Origin: Paracoccaceae bacterium
GTDB taxonomy: Bacteria > Pseudomonadota > Alphaproteobacteria > Rhodobacterales > Rhodobacteraceae
Reading direction: 5' to 3'
DNA: 37,278 nt
Assembly (NCBI GenBank): GCA_007692585.1
Contig: REBU01000027.1
Location: 1 to 37,278 of the forward strand
Shown in pieces: positions 24,416 through 37,099 of the stretch. The notes beneath the pieces are model-generated. The model had not been told where the DNA came from, did no database searches, and saw only the letters and a program-made list of their open reading frames with translations. A program made the translations under genes and the position numbers. Numbering within the stretch: position 1 is the first letter of the stretch; every line of letters begins with the position of its first letter.

Positions 24416-27129
24416 GCCGTTACTTGCGTCTTTCGGGGCTTGAGCCGTTTGTACTCACGCCCGACATTCCCTTCGTGAATATCGGCGAGCGCACCAATGT
24501 CACGGGCTCTGCCAAATTCCGCAAGCTGATCGTCAATCGCGATTATGCGACCGCGCTGGACGTGGCGCGCGATCAGGTCGAGAATGGTGCGCAGATCATC
24601 GACATCAATATGGACGAAGGCCTGATCGATTCGAAAGCGGCGATGGTGGAGTTCCTGAACCTCGTTGCATCCGAGCCTGACATCGCGCGCGTGCCCGTCA
24701 TGATCGACAGTTCCAAATGGGAGGTGATCGAGGCCGGGCTGCAATGCGTGCAGGGTAAATCGGTGGTCAATTCGATCTCGCTGAAGGAAGGCGAGGCGCA
24801 GTTTCGCGAGCAGGCGAGCTTGTGCATGGCTTATGGCGCGGCCGTGGTGGTCATGGCCTTTGACGAGGCGGGACAGGCCGACACATTCGCCCGCAAGACC
24901 GAGATCTGCGCCCGCGCCTATCGCATCCTGACCGAAGAACTGGGCTTCCCCCCCGAGGATATCATCTTTGATCCCAATATCTTCGCCGTCGCCACGGGCA
25001 TCGAGGAGCATGACAATTACGGTGTCGACTTCATCGAGGCCACGCGCTGGATTCGCGCGAACCTGCCCCATGCGCATGTCTCGGGCGGTGTGTCGAACTT
25101 GTCCTTCAGTTTTCGCGGCAACGAGCCTGTGCGCGAGGCGATGCATGCGGTCTTTCTCTATCACGCCATTCAGGCAGGCATGGATATGGGCATCGTCAAT
25201 GCGGGCCAGCTTGCGGTCTATGATCAGATCGACCCCGAGCTGCGCGAGGCTTGCGAAGATGTCGTGCTCAACCGGCGCCGCGATGGCACCGAGCGGCTTC
25301 TGGAGATCGCAGAGCGCTTCCGGGGCGGGGCGCGCGAGGAACGTGTGCGCGATCTGGCCTGGCGTGAGTGGACGGTCGAAAAGCGGCTGGAACATGCGCT
25401 GGTCAATGGCCTGACCGAATTCGTTGAGGCCGATACCGAAGAAGCCCGACTGCAGGCCGCCCGCCCGCTCGATGTGATCGAGGGGCCGCTGATGGCGGGG
25501 ATGAATGTGGTGGGTGATCTGTTCGGCGCGGGCAAGATGTTCCTGCCGCAGGTGGTGAAATCGGCCCGCGTGATGAAACAGGCGGTCGCGGTCCTGTTGC
25601 CCTATATGGAAGAGGAAAAGCGCCTGAACGGGGGCGAGGGACGCCAGACTGCAGGCCGCGTGCTAATGGCGACCGTGAAGGGCGATGTGCATGATATCGG
25701 CAAGAATATCGTGGGCGTCGTGCTGGCTTGCAACAATTACGAGATCATTGACCTGGGCGTGATGGTGCCGCCGCAGAAGATCCTGCAGGTCGCGCGCGAG
25801 GAAAAGGTGGATATCATCGGGCTCTCGGGGCTGATCACGCCGAGCCTCGACGAGATGGTGCATCTGGCCTCGGAGATGCAGCGCGAAGGGTTCGATATCC
25901 CGCTGTTGATCGGGGGGGCCACGACATCGAAGGTGCATACGGCCGTGAAGATCGCGCCGTGTTATACGCGCGGGCAGACTGTCTATGTGACCGATGCCAG
26001 CCGCGCTGTGGGTGTCGCGGGCGCATTGATGTCGCCGGGGCAGAAAGACAGCTATATCGCGAGTATCCGCGCGGAGTATATCGAGGTCTCCGAGCGTCAT
26101 GAGCGCTCCGAGCGCGCCAAGGAACGGCTGAGCTACACGGCAGCGAAGGCAAATGCGCTTGCCTTGGATTGGGACAGCTACGCGCCGACAGAGCCCCGCT
26201 TCACCGGCACGCAGGTGATCGAGGATTGGGATCTGGCCGAGATCGCGCGCTATATCGACTGGACCCCGTTCTTTCAGACATGGGAGTTCAAGGGCGTCTA
26301 TCCCAAGATACTGTCGGATGAAAAGCAGGGTGCCGCGGCACAGGCCTTGTTTGACGATGCGCAGGCGATGCTGCAGCAGATCATCACCGAGCGCTGGTTC
26401 AAGCCCCGCGCTGTTCTGGGCTTCTGGCCTGCCAATGCGGTTGGCGATGACATCCGGCTATTTGCCGATGACAGCCGGACAGAGACGCTGGCGACCCTGC
26501 ACACACTGCGCCAGCAAGTGCCCAAGCGCGGCGGACGCCCCAATGTGGCGCTGGCGGATTTCGTGGCACCCGAAGGGCGCGGCGCGGATTACGTTGGCGG
26601 CTTTGTTGTGACTGCAGGCCCGGAAGAGGCCGAGATCGCCGAGCGGTTCGATCGGGCGAATGACAATTACGCCAGCATCATGGTCAAGGCGCTCGCAGAC
26701 CGTTTTGCCGAAGCCATGGCCGAGCTGCTTCATGAGCGTGTGCGCAAGGAGCACTGGGGCTATGCACCGTCCGAGAGTTTCACCCCCGATGAGCTGGCCG
26801 CCGAGCCCTATGACGGCATCCGCCCAGCGCCTGGCTATCCTGCGCAGCCTGACCACACCGAAAAGCTGACGCTGTTCCGCCTGCTGGACGCCGAAGCCGC
26901 GACAGGTGTCAGCCTGACCGAGAGCATGGCGATGTGGCCCGGATCATCCGTCTCGGGGCTCTATATCGGGCATCCTGACGCCTATTATTTCGGGGTCGCG
27001 AAGGTCGAGCGTGATCAGGTCGAAAGCTACGCCGCACGCAAGGGCATGGAGATCGCCGAGGTCGAGCGCTGGCTGGCCCCTGTGCTCAATTACAACCCCG
27101 CGAAACTCAGCGCGCGCCAGGCCGCGTGA
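24412..27129 (+). CDS. metH: Cobalamin-dependent methionine synthase, folate/B12/activation subunit
   Basis: A 905-residue protein. It has a pterin-binding barrel (about 20-290, with [16 protein letters not shown] and DINMDEG), a B12-binding cap domain (about 315-400), and a Rossmann cobalamin domain with GDVHDIGKN (424-432), where H427 is the cobalt ligand. The C-terminal AdoMet activation domain (about 590-890) carries [17 protein letters not shown]. Together with the upstream subunit it transfers methyl from 5-methyltetrahydrofolate to homocysteine. The start at 24412 is preceded by GAGGAG and overlaps the previous stop (ATGA). The whole is full length apart from the homocysteine domain, which is a separate gene. 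Confidence 0.96.
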   Translation: MSRYLRLSGLEPFVLTPDIPFVNIGERTNVTGSAKFRKLIVNRDYATALDVARDQVENGAQIIDINMDEGLIDSKAAMVEFLNLVASEPDIARVPVMIDSSKWEVIEAGLQCVQGKSVVNSISLKEGEAQFREQASLCMAYGAAVVVMAFDEAGQADTFARKTEICARAYRILTEELGFPPEDIIFDPNIFAVATGIEEHDNYGVDFIEATRWIRANLPHAHVSGGVSNLSFSFRGNEPVREAMHAVFLYHAIQAGMDMGIVNAGQLAVYDQIDPELREACEDVVLNRRRDGTERLLEIAERFRGGAREERVRDLAWREWTVEKRLEHALVNGLTEFVEADTEEARLQAARPLDVIEGPLMAGMNVVGDLFGAGKMFLPQVVKSARVMKQAVAVLLPYMEEEKRLNGGEGRQTAGRVLMATVKGDVHDIGKNIVGVVLACNNYEIIDLGVMVPPQKILQVAREEKVDIIGLSGLITPSLDEMVHLASEMQREGFDIPLLIGGATTSKVHTAVKIAPCYTRGQTVYVTDASRAVGVAGALMSPGQKDSYIASIRAEYIEVSERHERSERAKERLSYTAAKANALALDWDSYAPTEPRFTGTQVIEDWDLAEIARYIDWTPFFQTWEFKGVYPKILSDEKQGAAAQALFDDAQAMLQQIITERWFKPRAVLGFWPANAVGDDIRLFADDSRTETLATLHTLRQQVPKRGGRPNVALADFVAPEGRGADYVGGFVVTAGPEEAEIAERFDRANDNYASIMVKALADRFAEAMAELLHERVRKEHWGYAPSESFTPDELAAEPYDGIRPAPGYPAQPDHTEKLTLFRLLDAEAATGVSLTESMAMWPGSSVSGLYIGHPDAYYFGVAKVERDQVESYAARKGMEIAEVERWLAPVLNYNPAKLSARQAA

Positions 27130-27152
27130 GCGCGCGGCACGGCATCTTCCAC

Positions 27153-27197
27153 AAATGCAAACAGCCCCTGAAATCATTCAGGGGCTGTTTGGCATTT
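27153..27197. terminator. Bidirectional terminator between metH and rpmB
   Basis: AAACAGCCCCTGAA (27159-27172) pairs perfectly with TTCAGGGGCTGTTT (27177-27190) around a 4-nt loop. Outer bases AAATGC and GCATTT extend the stem after one bulged G. T-rich ends in both directions suit the two convergent genes. Confidence 0.88.
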
Positions 27198-27211
27198 CAG
27201 TCGGCGTTCAT

Positions 27212-27499
27212 TCAGGCAGCGGTCTGGCCTTTGGACAATTCGCGCTTGATCTTCAGCGCGTTGGCCGACAGCTCATCATCCTTGGCGCGGGCCAGATAGG
27301 CATCCAGACCACCGCGGTGATCCACCGAACGCAGCGCGGCCGAAGACACGCGCAGCTTGAAGCTGCGGCCAAGCGCTTCGGATTGCAGCGATACGTCCTG
27401 CAGGTTCGGCAGGAAACGGCGACGCGTCTTGTTGTTCGCGTGGCTTACATTGTTACCCGTCATCGGGCCTTTTCCGGTCAGTTCGCAACGGCGCGACAT
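27212..27499 (-). CDS. rpmB: 50S ribosomal protein L28
   Basis: A 95-residue L28 protein with the family start [25 protein letters not shown], visible as [10 protein letters not shown] plus [11 protein letters not shown], and the core RRFLPNLQ. It is a structural protein of the large ribosomal subunit. GAGG lies seven bases upstream and fixes the start. The length is typical of alphaproteobacteria. It lies 106 nt after meaB on the same strand; a 6-bp hairpin with a 19-nt loop at 27524-27554 falls in that gap and may end meaB transcripts or sit in the rpmB leader. Confidence 0.98.
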   Translation of the reverse strand: MSRRCELTGKGPMTGNNVSHANNKTRRRFLPNLQDVSLQSEALGRSFKLRVSSAALRSVDHRGGLDAYLARAKDDELSANALKIKRELSKGQTAA

Positions 27500-27605
27500 G
27501 GGATCATCCTCGTGCTATCAAACGCCGCAAGCCCCTGAAACCAGATCCTGCGGCAAATATCGTCAGACGGCCCTGCAGGGCAGAACCGGGAATACTCGCG
27601 CGCTC

Positions 27606-28634
27606 TTAGGCGCTATCGCGTTTGGCGTCAAGCGATTCCGGCTGCGCAGGCGCAAGGAATTCGGGCCATATCCGCGCGATCAGATCGCGCGCGGCCCGCG
27701 CGGCCGTGATCTGGCCGCCTGCCACCTGCTCGGCCAGCTGCGCGTTCATCGCGCGGGCCTCGGGCGCGGCCAGACGCGCCAAAAGCACCTGGCGCAGTTC
27801 TTCCTGAAACCAGTGCCGCGCCTGTTCCGCGCGCCGCCCCTGCCAATGCCCCTGTGCGCGCCGCCAGTCCACAAGCTCGGTGATCTCGGCCCAGACCTTG
27901 TCGAGCCCTGCCACTTCCAACGCCGAAATCGTCATCGCCTTGGGGAAACCCGCTGGATCTTGCGCACGGCGTCGCAACAGTCGCAGAGCCCCGGCGTAAT
28001 CCGCACAAGTGCGTGTCGCGGTCGCTTTCAACTCGCCGTCGGCCTTGTTGACCACGATCAGATCCGCCGCTTCCATGATCCCGCGCTTGACGCCTTGCAG
28101 TTCATCGCCGCCCGCAGGCGCGAGCAAGAGCAGGAACACATCCGACAGCTCGGCCACGACTGTCTCGGACTGGCCAACGCCAACGGTCTCGATCAGCACG
28201 ATGTCGTATCCCGCCGCCTCACATAGCGCCACCGCTTCGCGGGTGCGCCGCGCCACACCGCCCAGATGCGATTGGCTGGGGCTGGGGCGAATGAAGGCAG
28301 AGGGATCACGCGACAGCCGCTCCATCCGCGTCTTGTCGCCCAGAATCGAGCCGCCCGTGCGTGCACTCGACGGATCGACCGCCAGCACGGCAACGCGCAG
28401 CCCCTGCCCTGTGAGCATCAGCCCGAAACTCTCGATAAAGGTGGATTTACCCACGCCCGGCGTGCCTGACAGCCCGATGCGGATGGACTCGCGGCCAGTT
28501 TGCGCCAAGACTTCCAGCAAAGCCTCCGCCTTAGCGCGATCCGCGGGTCTTGTGCTTTCGACGAGCGTGATCGCGCGGGCCAGAGCGCGGCGATCGCCGG
28601 CGATGATGGCCTCGGACAGGGCTGCTATCTCCAT
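27606..28634 (-). CDS. meaB: Methylmalonyl-CoA mutase-associated GTPase MeaB (ArgK family)
   Basis: A 342-residue G3E-type GTPase. The P-loop is GTPGVGKS (57-64). VDPSSARTGGSILGDKTRM is the family's long signature, ETVGVGQSE lies in the switch II region, and NKADGE is the base-specificity motif. MeaB guards and reloads methylmalonyl-CoA mutase with adenosylcobalamin; the mutase itself is not in the window. The start is supported by a strong AGAGGAGGAAGG upstream. It lies between rpsO and rpmB, both ribosomal protein genes, with a terminator separating it from rpsO. Confidence 0.96.
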   Translation of the reverse strand: MEIAALSEAIIAGDRRALARAITLVESTRPADRAKAEALLEVLAQTGRESIRIGLSGTPGVGKSTFIESFGLMLTGQGLRVAVLAVDPSSARTGGSILGDKTRMERLSRDPSAFIRPSPSQSHLGGVARRTREAVALCEAAGYDIVLIETVGVGQSETVVAELSDVFLLLLAPAGGDELQGVKRGIMEAADLIVVNKADGELKATATRTCADYAGALRLLRRRAQDPAGFPKAMTISALEVAGLDKVWAEITELVDWRRAQGHWQGRRAEQARHWFQEELRQVLLARLAAPEARAMNAQLAEQVAGGQITAARAARDLIARIWPEFLAPAQPESLDAKRDSA

Positions 28635-28723
28635 GATCGGCCTTCCTCCTCTGCGCGTCCTGTTTGGCCCGGTCCGCCCCGGAATGTCCAGCCCCGGATG
28701 CGCCCGGCCCTGCCCCGGACATG

Positions 28724-28754
28724 AAAACGCCCACCATCTTGGGGCGGGCGTTTC
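28724..28754 (-). terminator. Terminator of rpsO
   Basis: On the minus strand GAAACGCCC pairs with GGGCGTTTTC, an 8-bp stem (28725-28732 with 28746-28753) ending in a short T-run. It lies 27 nt after the rpsO stop and before the meaB start. Confidence 0.7.
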
Positions 28755-28780
28755 GAATCTCAGGCGGTCTGAGGGCGTGC

Positions 28781-29050
28781 TCAGCGACGAATGCCGAGCT
28801 TGCTGATCAGATCACGGTAGCGCGCTTCGTCCTTGCTGCGGACATAGTCCAGAAGCTTGCGGCGCGTGGCCACCAGTTTCAGAAGCCCACGACGCGAATG
28901 GTTGTCTTTCTTGTGGGTCTTGAAATGCTCGGTAAGGTTGGTGATGCGCTTGGTCAGCACGGCCACCTGTACTTCGGGCGAACCGGTATCACCCTTGGCG
29001 CGAGCGAAATCCTTGATGATCTGGGTCTTGTCTTCAACAGTGATCGACAT
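28781..29050 (-). CDS. rpsO: 30S ribosomal protein S15
   Basis: An 89-residue S15 protein, the usual length, with the conserved [17 protein letters not shown] and the DNHSRRGLL helix-turn used in binding 16S rRNA and ribosomal protein S8-region RNA. AGGAG lies about seven bases before the ATG. In many bacteria rpsO is followed by pnp; here a terminator and then meaB follow instead. Confidence 0.98.
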   Translation of the reverse strand: MSITVEDKTQIIKDFARAKGDTGSPEVQVAVLTKRITNLTEHFKTHKKDNHSRRGLLKLVATRRKLLDYVRSKDEARYRDLISKLGIRR

Positions 29051-29345
29051 CGGGGTCTCCTGTCAGTTGAGTGACGGCGCAGGCCGGGATGTCGTCCAGC
29101 ATGGCCCTTGAACACGCCCAATTGGGCGCAAGCGCAGCCTGTAGACCAGAATCGCTGATAACGGAAGCCTAAAACCCAAGGTCCGGCATCAGGGCTGGTC
29201 TTTGTCGGGGCTCATGCCGTTAACCGTAAAGATAAAAACCTGAAGGCGGCCAGGTGAAACTGCTTAGTTAACAGTACCTTTTCCAAGCATAATACGCATG
29301 GGTTTGGCGACTCGATCTGAGTCGCGGTAAAATGGTGTTATTCAT
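29051..29345 (+). other. Intergenic region between divergent rpsO and RTX gene, with a start-proximal hairpin
   Basis: About 295 bases without a convincing gene. It must hold the rpsO promoter and the promoter for the RTX gene; TTAACA near 29257 and TAATAC near 29290 are only loose matches. A perfect 7-bp hairpin, GCGACTC-GATCT-GAGTCGC at 29307-29325, ends 20 bases before the RTX start codon. The RTX start itself has no clear purine-rich ribosome-binding site. Confidence 0.5.
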
Positions 29346-32664
<3,319 letters not shown>

Positions 32665-32725
32665 GCACCAGCAGAAGCCACGCGCTGACCGCGCGCAGGC
32701 CGCTGACGCGTCGCAACGAAGCCCC

Positions 32726-34948
32726 CTACCGGCGCTGTGTCGCCGCAGCGCCACCTGCGCGACGCGGCGCGGGGCTGTCTTCGCGGTTCTTGCGCATGCT
32801 CAGACCAATGCGCTTGCGGGCCACATCCACTTCCGTCACGCGCACTTTCACCACGTCCCCGGCCTTGACCACCTCATGCGGGTCTTTCACGAAGCGGTCG
32901 GCCAGTTGGCTGACATGCACCAGACCATCCTGATGCACCCCGATATCCACAAACGCCCCGAAGGCCGCGACATTGGTCACAGTGCCTTCCAGCATCATGC
33001 CTGGCCGCAGATCGCGGATATCCTCCACCCCATCCGCGAAACGGGCGGTGACAAAGGCCGGGCGCGGGTCGCGACCCGGCTTTTCCAACTCGGCCAGAAT
33101 ATCGCGGACGGTCGGCAGGCCGAATGTGTCATCGACGAAATCCTGTGCTCGCAGAGCGCGCAAGCTCTCGGGCTTGCCCATGATCGCACGGATGTCGCGC
33201 CCGCAGGCCTGCACGATGCGCCGCGCCAGCCCATAGGCTTCCGGGTGCACGGCCGTGGCGTCAAGCGGTTCGGCACTGCCCGGCAGGCGCAGAAAACCCG
33301 CCGCCTGCTCATAGGCTTTCGGCCCCAGTCCACTGACCTTCAGAAGCGCCTTGCGCGACGGAAAGGCCCCGTTCTGGTCGCGATGCGTGACAATCGCCTG
33401 CGCCAGCGACGGCCCCAAGCCCGCCACACGCGCCATAAGCGGCGCGGAAGCCATGTTCAGATCCACACCGACCGCGTTCACCGCATCCTCGACCACAGCA
33501 TCGAGCGCCCCCGTCAGGCGGCGCTGATCCACATCATGCTGATACTGCCCGACGCCGATCGATTGCGGCGTGATCTTCACCAGTTCGGCCAACGGATCTT
33601 GCAGACGCCGCGCGATAGAAACCGCGCCGCGCAGCGACACATCCAGGTCGGGAAATTCCTTGGACGCCAGCTCCGAGGCCGAATAGACCGACGCGCCCGC
33701 TTCCGAAACAATGACCGAGGTCGGGCGCGGCGCCCCTTGCGGCAGCAGTTTCAACGTCTCGGCCACCAGCTTTTCCGTCTCGCGGCTGGCCGTGCCGTTG
33801 CCGATGGCGATCAGCTCCACCCCATGCTCGCGGATCAGCTCGATCAATGTGACTTGCGCCCCGCGCAGATCGTTCTTGGGCTGAAACGGATACAGCGTCG
33901 CCGTCGCCATCAGCTTGCCGGTCGCATCCACGACAGCGGCCTTCACACCCGTGCGGATACCGGGGTCCAGCCCCAGCGTGGGGCGCGGCCCTGCCGGGGC
34001 AGCCAACAGCAAATCCTTGAGATTGCGTGCGAAAACGGAAATCGCTTCGTCATGCGCCCGGCTGCGCAGATGGCCGAGCATATCCACATACATCGACAGG
34101 CTCAGCTTGATCCGCCAGGTCCAGGCGGCGGCCTTGCGCAGCCAGTCATCCCCCGGCCCATGACCCGGAATCCCGATGCTCGCGGCGATCATGTCGAGCA
34201 CACGCGGCAGACCCGTTTCCGGGTCGGGCGCAATCTCCAGCGTGACGATTTCTTCCTTGGCCGCGCGCAACAGGGCCAGCGCGCGGTGACCGGGGATGCG
34301 CGCATAGGCTTCGCGATGGTCGAAATAATCCGAGAATTTCGCGCCCTCAGTTTCCTTGCCCGCGATGACCCGTGCGGAAATGATGGCCTCGGTCTGCAGG
34401 TAGTTGCGCAACCTGCCAAGCAACTGCGCATTCTCGCTGAGCTGTTCGACCAGAATATCACGCGCGCCGTCCAAGGCCTCCTTGACGCTCGCCACCTCGT
34501 CCTTGACGAAGGGCGCGGCCAGGGTCTCTGGCGCGGCCCCGCGATGATCTAGAATGGCCTGCAAGAGCGGCTCCAAGCCCTTCTCCCGCGCGATCATCGC
34601 TTTTGTGCGGCGCTTGGGCTTGAAGGGCAGATAAATATCTTCCAGCGCCGCTTTCGTCTGCGCCCCGGCGATCGATTGCGCCAACGCCTCCGTAAGTTTG
34701 CCCTGCTCCGTGATCGACGAAAGAATCACGCCGCGCCGCGCTTCCATGTCGCGCAGATACCCCAGCCGGTCGGCCAGCAAACGCAATTGCGTGTCATCCA
34801 ATCCACCCGTGGCTTCCTTGCGGTAACGCGCCACAAATGGCACCGTCGCACCACTATCGAGTAATTCGACAGCAGCTGTGACCTGTGCGGGGCTGGCATT
34901 GATATCTGTGGCGATAACACGCGCAATACGGGCAGCAATGCTTGTCAC
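32726..34948 (-). CDS. tex: Tex family transcription accessory protein
   Basis: A 740-residue protein with the Tex order of domains: an N-terminal helical part, a YqgF/RuvC-like nuclease fold (about 325-440, LGLDPGIRTGVKAAVVD), helix-hairpin-helix repeats (about 490-560, YQHDVDQ and LKVSGLGPKAYEQAAGFLR), and a C-terminal S1 RNA-binding domain (about 640-715, LEGTVTNVAAFGAFVDIGVHQDGLVHVSQL). It binds nucleic acid and is thought to act in transcription; essentiality and regulon vary between species. The start is GTG with AAGGA about nine bases upstream. It is convergent with fadH and divergent from the dehydratase gene. No frameshift is seen. Confidence 0.95.
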   Translation of the reverse strand: MTSIAARIARVIATDINASPAQVTAAVELLDSGATVPFVARYRKEATGGLDDTQLRLLADRLGYLRDMEARRGVILSSITEQGKLTEALAQSIAGAQTKAALEDIYLPFKPKRRTKAMIAREKGLEPLLQAILDHRGAAPETLAAPFVKDEVASVKEALDGARDILVEQLSENAQLLGRLRNYLQTEAIISARVIAGKETEGAKFSDYFDHREAYARIPGHRALALLRAAKEEIVTLEIAPDPETGLPRVLDMIAASIGIPGHGPGDDWLRKAAAWTWRIKLSLSMYVDMLGHLRSRAHDEAISVFARNLKDLLLAAPAGPRPTLGLDPGIRTGVKAAVVDATGKLMATATLYPFQPKNDLRGAQVTLIELIREHGVELIAIGNGTASRETEKLVAETLKLLPQGAPRPTSVIVSEAGASVYSASELASKEFPDLDVSLRGAVSIARRLQDPLAELVKITPQSIGVGQYQHDVDQRRLTGALDAVVEDAVNAVGVDLNMASAPLMARVAGLGPSLAQAIVTHRDQNGAFPSRKALLKVSGLGPKAYEQAAGFLRLPGSAEPLDATAVHPEAYGLARRIVQACGRDIRAIMGKPESLRALRAQDFVDDTFGLPTVRDILAELEKPGRDPRPAFVTARFADGVEDIRDLRPGMMLEGTVTNVAAFGAFVDIGVHQDGLVHVSQLADRFVKDPHEVVKAGDVVKVRVTEVDVARKRIGLSMRKNREDSPAPRRAGGAAATQRR

Positions 34949-35113
34949 TTATGACATTCCTTCGTAGACTCGACAGTGTTTGTGACCTACCCCGGGCGAG
35001 CGGCACGGGGCAAGCAGCATTGTTCGCGCAAACGAGTTGATTTGTTTCCAAATAATGGAAGCGGTTTACGTTTGCTTTACCAAAGCCCCCTAGACTGGAG
35101 AGATTGGAGCCAG
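34949..35113. other. Divergent promoter region between tex and the dehydratase gene
   Basis: A 165-nt spacer that must carry the promoters of both genes. It is noticeably AT-richer around 35035-35090 than the neighbouring genes. TTTCC-AAATAAT-GGAAG type symmetry is seen near 35045-35063, but it is too weak to name an operator. Confidence 0.4.
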
Positions 35114-37099
35114 ATGGGTCGGAAGAAGATCATGCGGTATTTCGGGGGCTTGCGACGCTCGCAGAAGCGGCATTTGCAGATGTCGGCCGATTTCGTGCTT
35201 ATCGCCGCAAGCTTCGTCTTCGCGGTAATCCTGTCGGGCACCCCTCTGTCGGCGCTGGCGCAACCGCTGCTTTGGGGGAACTTGATAATCGCGGCCTCTG
35301 TGACGATTGCTGCTTTCGTGCATCTTGGCCTCTATCGCGCGCTTCTGCGCTACATCACAGGCGCCTCGATCAACACGATTGTAGCAGGCACAGGGCTCGG
35401 GGCGCTTGTCATGTCCGTCCTGACGGCCCTCAGCAGCGTTGATCTGTCTGCGGCACTGATAGCGATCTACATGATGACGGCGGTGCTCAGCATCGGGATG
35501 ATGCGCTTTGGGGCACGCGCGATGATCCGCAAACCAGCCCTGCGCGGATGTATCCCAGTTGTCGTCTATGGAGCCGGTCGCGCCGGTCAACAGCTGGTCG
35601 CCGCACTGAATTACGGTCTGGAATACAGACCCGTCGCCTTTGTGGACGACGATCATCGGCTGCACGGGACCACTATCAACAACGTCCCAGTATACCCAAG
35701 TTCGGAATTACAGACACTGATCGAGACCTGGGAGATCCGTGAAATCCTGCTGGCGCTGCCCTCGCTCAATCGACCCCGCCGCCGCCGCATCGTGGCGCGG
35801 CTGGAAGCGCTTGGCGTGGAAGTCAAGACCATCCCCACAATGAACGCGCTGATCTCTGGTCGCCAGCACTACACGGACCTCCGCCCGGTCGCGCCCGAAG
35901 ACATGCTAGGACGCGATCCGGTGCCTCCCAAGCCCGAGTTGATGGCGCGGAACATTCGCGGCAAGGTAGTTCTGGTCAGTGGCGCAGGCGGCACGATCGG
36001 CTCTGAACTCTGCCGACAGATCGTGGCCATCAATCCCGTGGCGCTGATCATGGTCGATATCTCGGAATATGCGCTCTATGCCATAAGCACCTCGCTACAG
36101 GACGCGCTGGGCGAATCCGGACCCGCACTCGTCCCGCTGATCGGCTCCACCCAGGACGCAGGCCGCATGGCAGAAATCCTGACACGGTACAAAGTCGAAA
36201 CAATCTACCACGCCGCGGCCTATAAACATGTCGGGCTGGTCGAGGAAAACCCCATCGAAGGCATCAATAATAACGTCTTCGGAACACGCACTCTAGTCGC
36301 CGCCGCGCGCGCAGCTGGGGTAAGGAGCTTTACACTCGTATCGACAGACAAGACGGTGCGACCGCAGAACATCATGGGGGCGACAAAGCGTCTGGCCGAG
36401 ATGATCTGTCAGATGGAAGCCCGCAGCCAGAGCGATTGTATTTTTTCGATCGTTCGATTCGGCAATGTTCTGGGATCGTCCGGTTCGGTGATCCCGCGAT
36501 TTCGGGATCAGATAGAGCGTGGTGGTCCAGTGACTGTCACGCATCCTGACGTGACCCGCTACTTCATGACAATCAGCGAAGCGGCTCAGCTTGTGATCCA
36601 GGCAAGTGCAATGGCACGCGGGGGCGATGTTTTCGTATTGGATATGGGCGAGCCGGTACGGATTCTCGACCTCGCGAACTCCATGATCCGCCAGCAAGGG
36701 CTGGTCCCGTTTTTGGTAAATTCATCAGCGGAAATGCAGCTGAGAAGCGACGCCGGGGATATCGCGATCCAGATCACCGGACTGAAACCAGGCGAGAAGA
36801 TGCATGAAGAGCTTCTCATCGTAAACAACCCGGAAGGCACGGAACACCCCCGGATCATGTCAGAAAAAATACCTGTGCCTAACCCGGAGAGCCTGACAAA
36901 GATTCTGGCATCCTTGCAGTTGGCCGCTGAAAGACACGACATCCCTGCGGCAATTGCACTTCTGCAAGCTGCTCCGATTGATTATACTCCGGCACGCTCG
37001 AAGGCCGCAGAGGCAACCGGCACTCTCCCAGAGAGTCGACGCGAAGCCACCACCGGGCACCATCTCAGATTGGTCGTCAACACCATCTCAACGCACTGA
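35114..37099 (+). CDS. Membrane-anchored UDP-sugar 4,6-dehydratase (FlaA1/WbpM/PglF-type, CapD family)
   Basis: A protein of about 661 residues. Four hydrophobic segments fill the N-terminal 130 residues. A first nucleotide-binding fold follows (VVYGAGRAGQQ, about 150-160), then a second, catalytic SDR fold with VSGAGGTIGSE (288-298). The active-site block LVSTDKTVRPQNIMGATKRL shows Met (421) in place of the usual catalytic Tyr, with K425 kept; this Ser-Met-Lys type is known in WbpM and PglF. Such enzymes make UDP-4-keto-6-deoxy-GlcNAc or related sugars for glycans. The ATG at 35114 has TGGAG five bases upstream. Its base use looks less GC-rich than the neighbours. Confidence 0.92.
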   Translation: MGRKKIMRYFGGLRRSQKRHLQMSADFVLIAASFVFAVILSGTPLSALAQPLLWGNLIIAASVTIAAFVHLGLYRALLRYITGASINTIVAGTGLGALVMSVLTALSSVDLSAALIAIYMMTAVLSIGMMRFGARAMIRKPALRGCIPVVVYGAGRAGQQLVAALNYGLEYRPVAFVDDDHRLHGTTINNVPVYPSSELQTLIETWEIREILLALPSLNRPRRRRIVARLEALGVEVKTIPTMNALISGRQHYTDLRPVAPEDMLGRDPVPPKPELMARNIRGKVVLVSGAGGTIGSELCRQIVAINPVALIMVDISEYALYAISTSLQDALGESGPALVPLIGSTQDAGRMAEILTRYKVETIYHAAAYKHVGLVEENPIEGINNNVFGTRTLVAAARAAGVRSFTLVSTDKTVRPQNIMGATKRLAEMICQMEARSQSDCIFSIVRFGNVLGSSGSVIPRFRDQIERGGPVTVTHPDVTRYFMTISEAAQLVIQASAMARGGDVFVLDMGEPVRILDLANSMIRQQGLVPFLVNSSAEMQLRSDAGDIAIQITGLKPGEKMHEELLIVNNPEGTEHPRIMSEKIPVPNPESLTKILASLQLAAERHDIPAAIALLQAAPIDYTPARSKAAEATGTLPESRREATTGHHLRLVVNTISTH

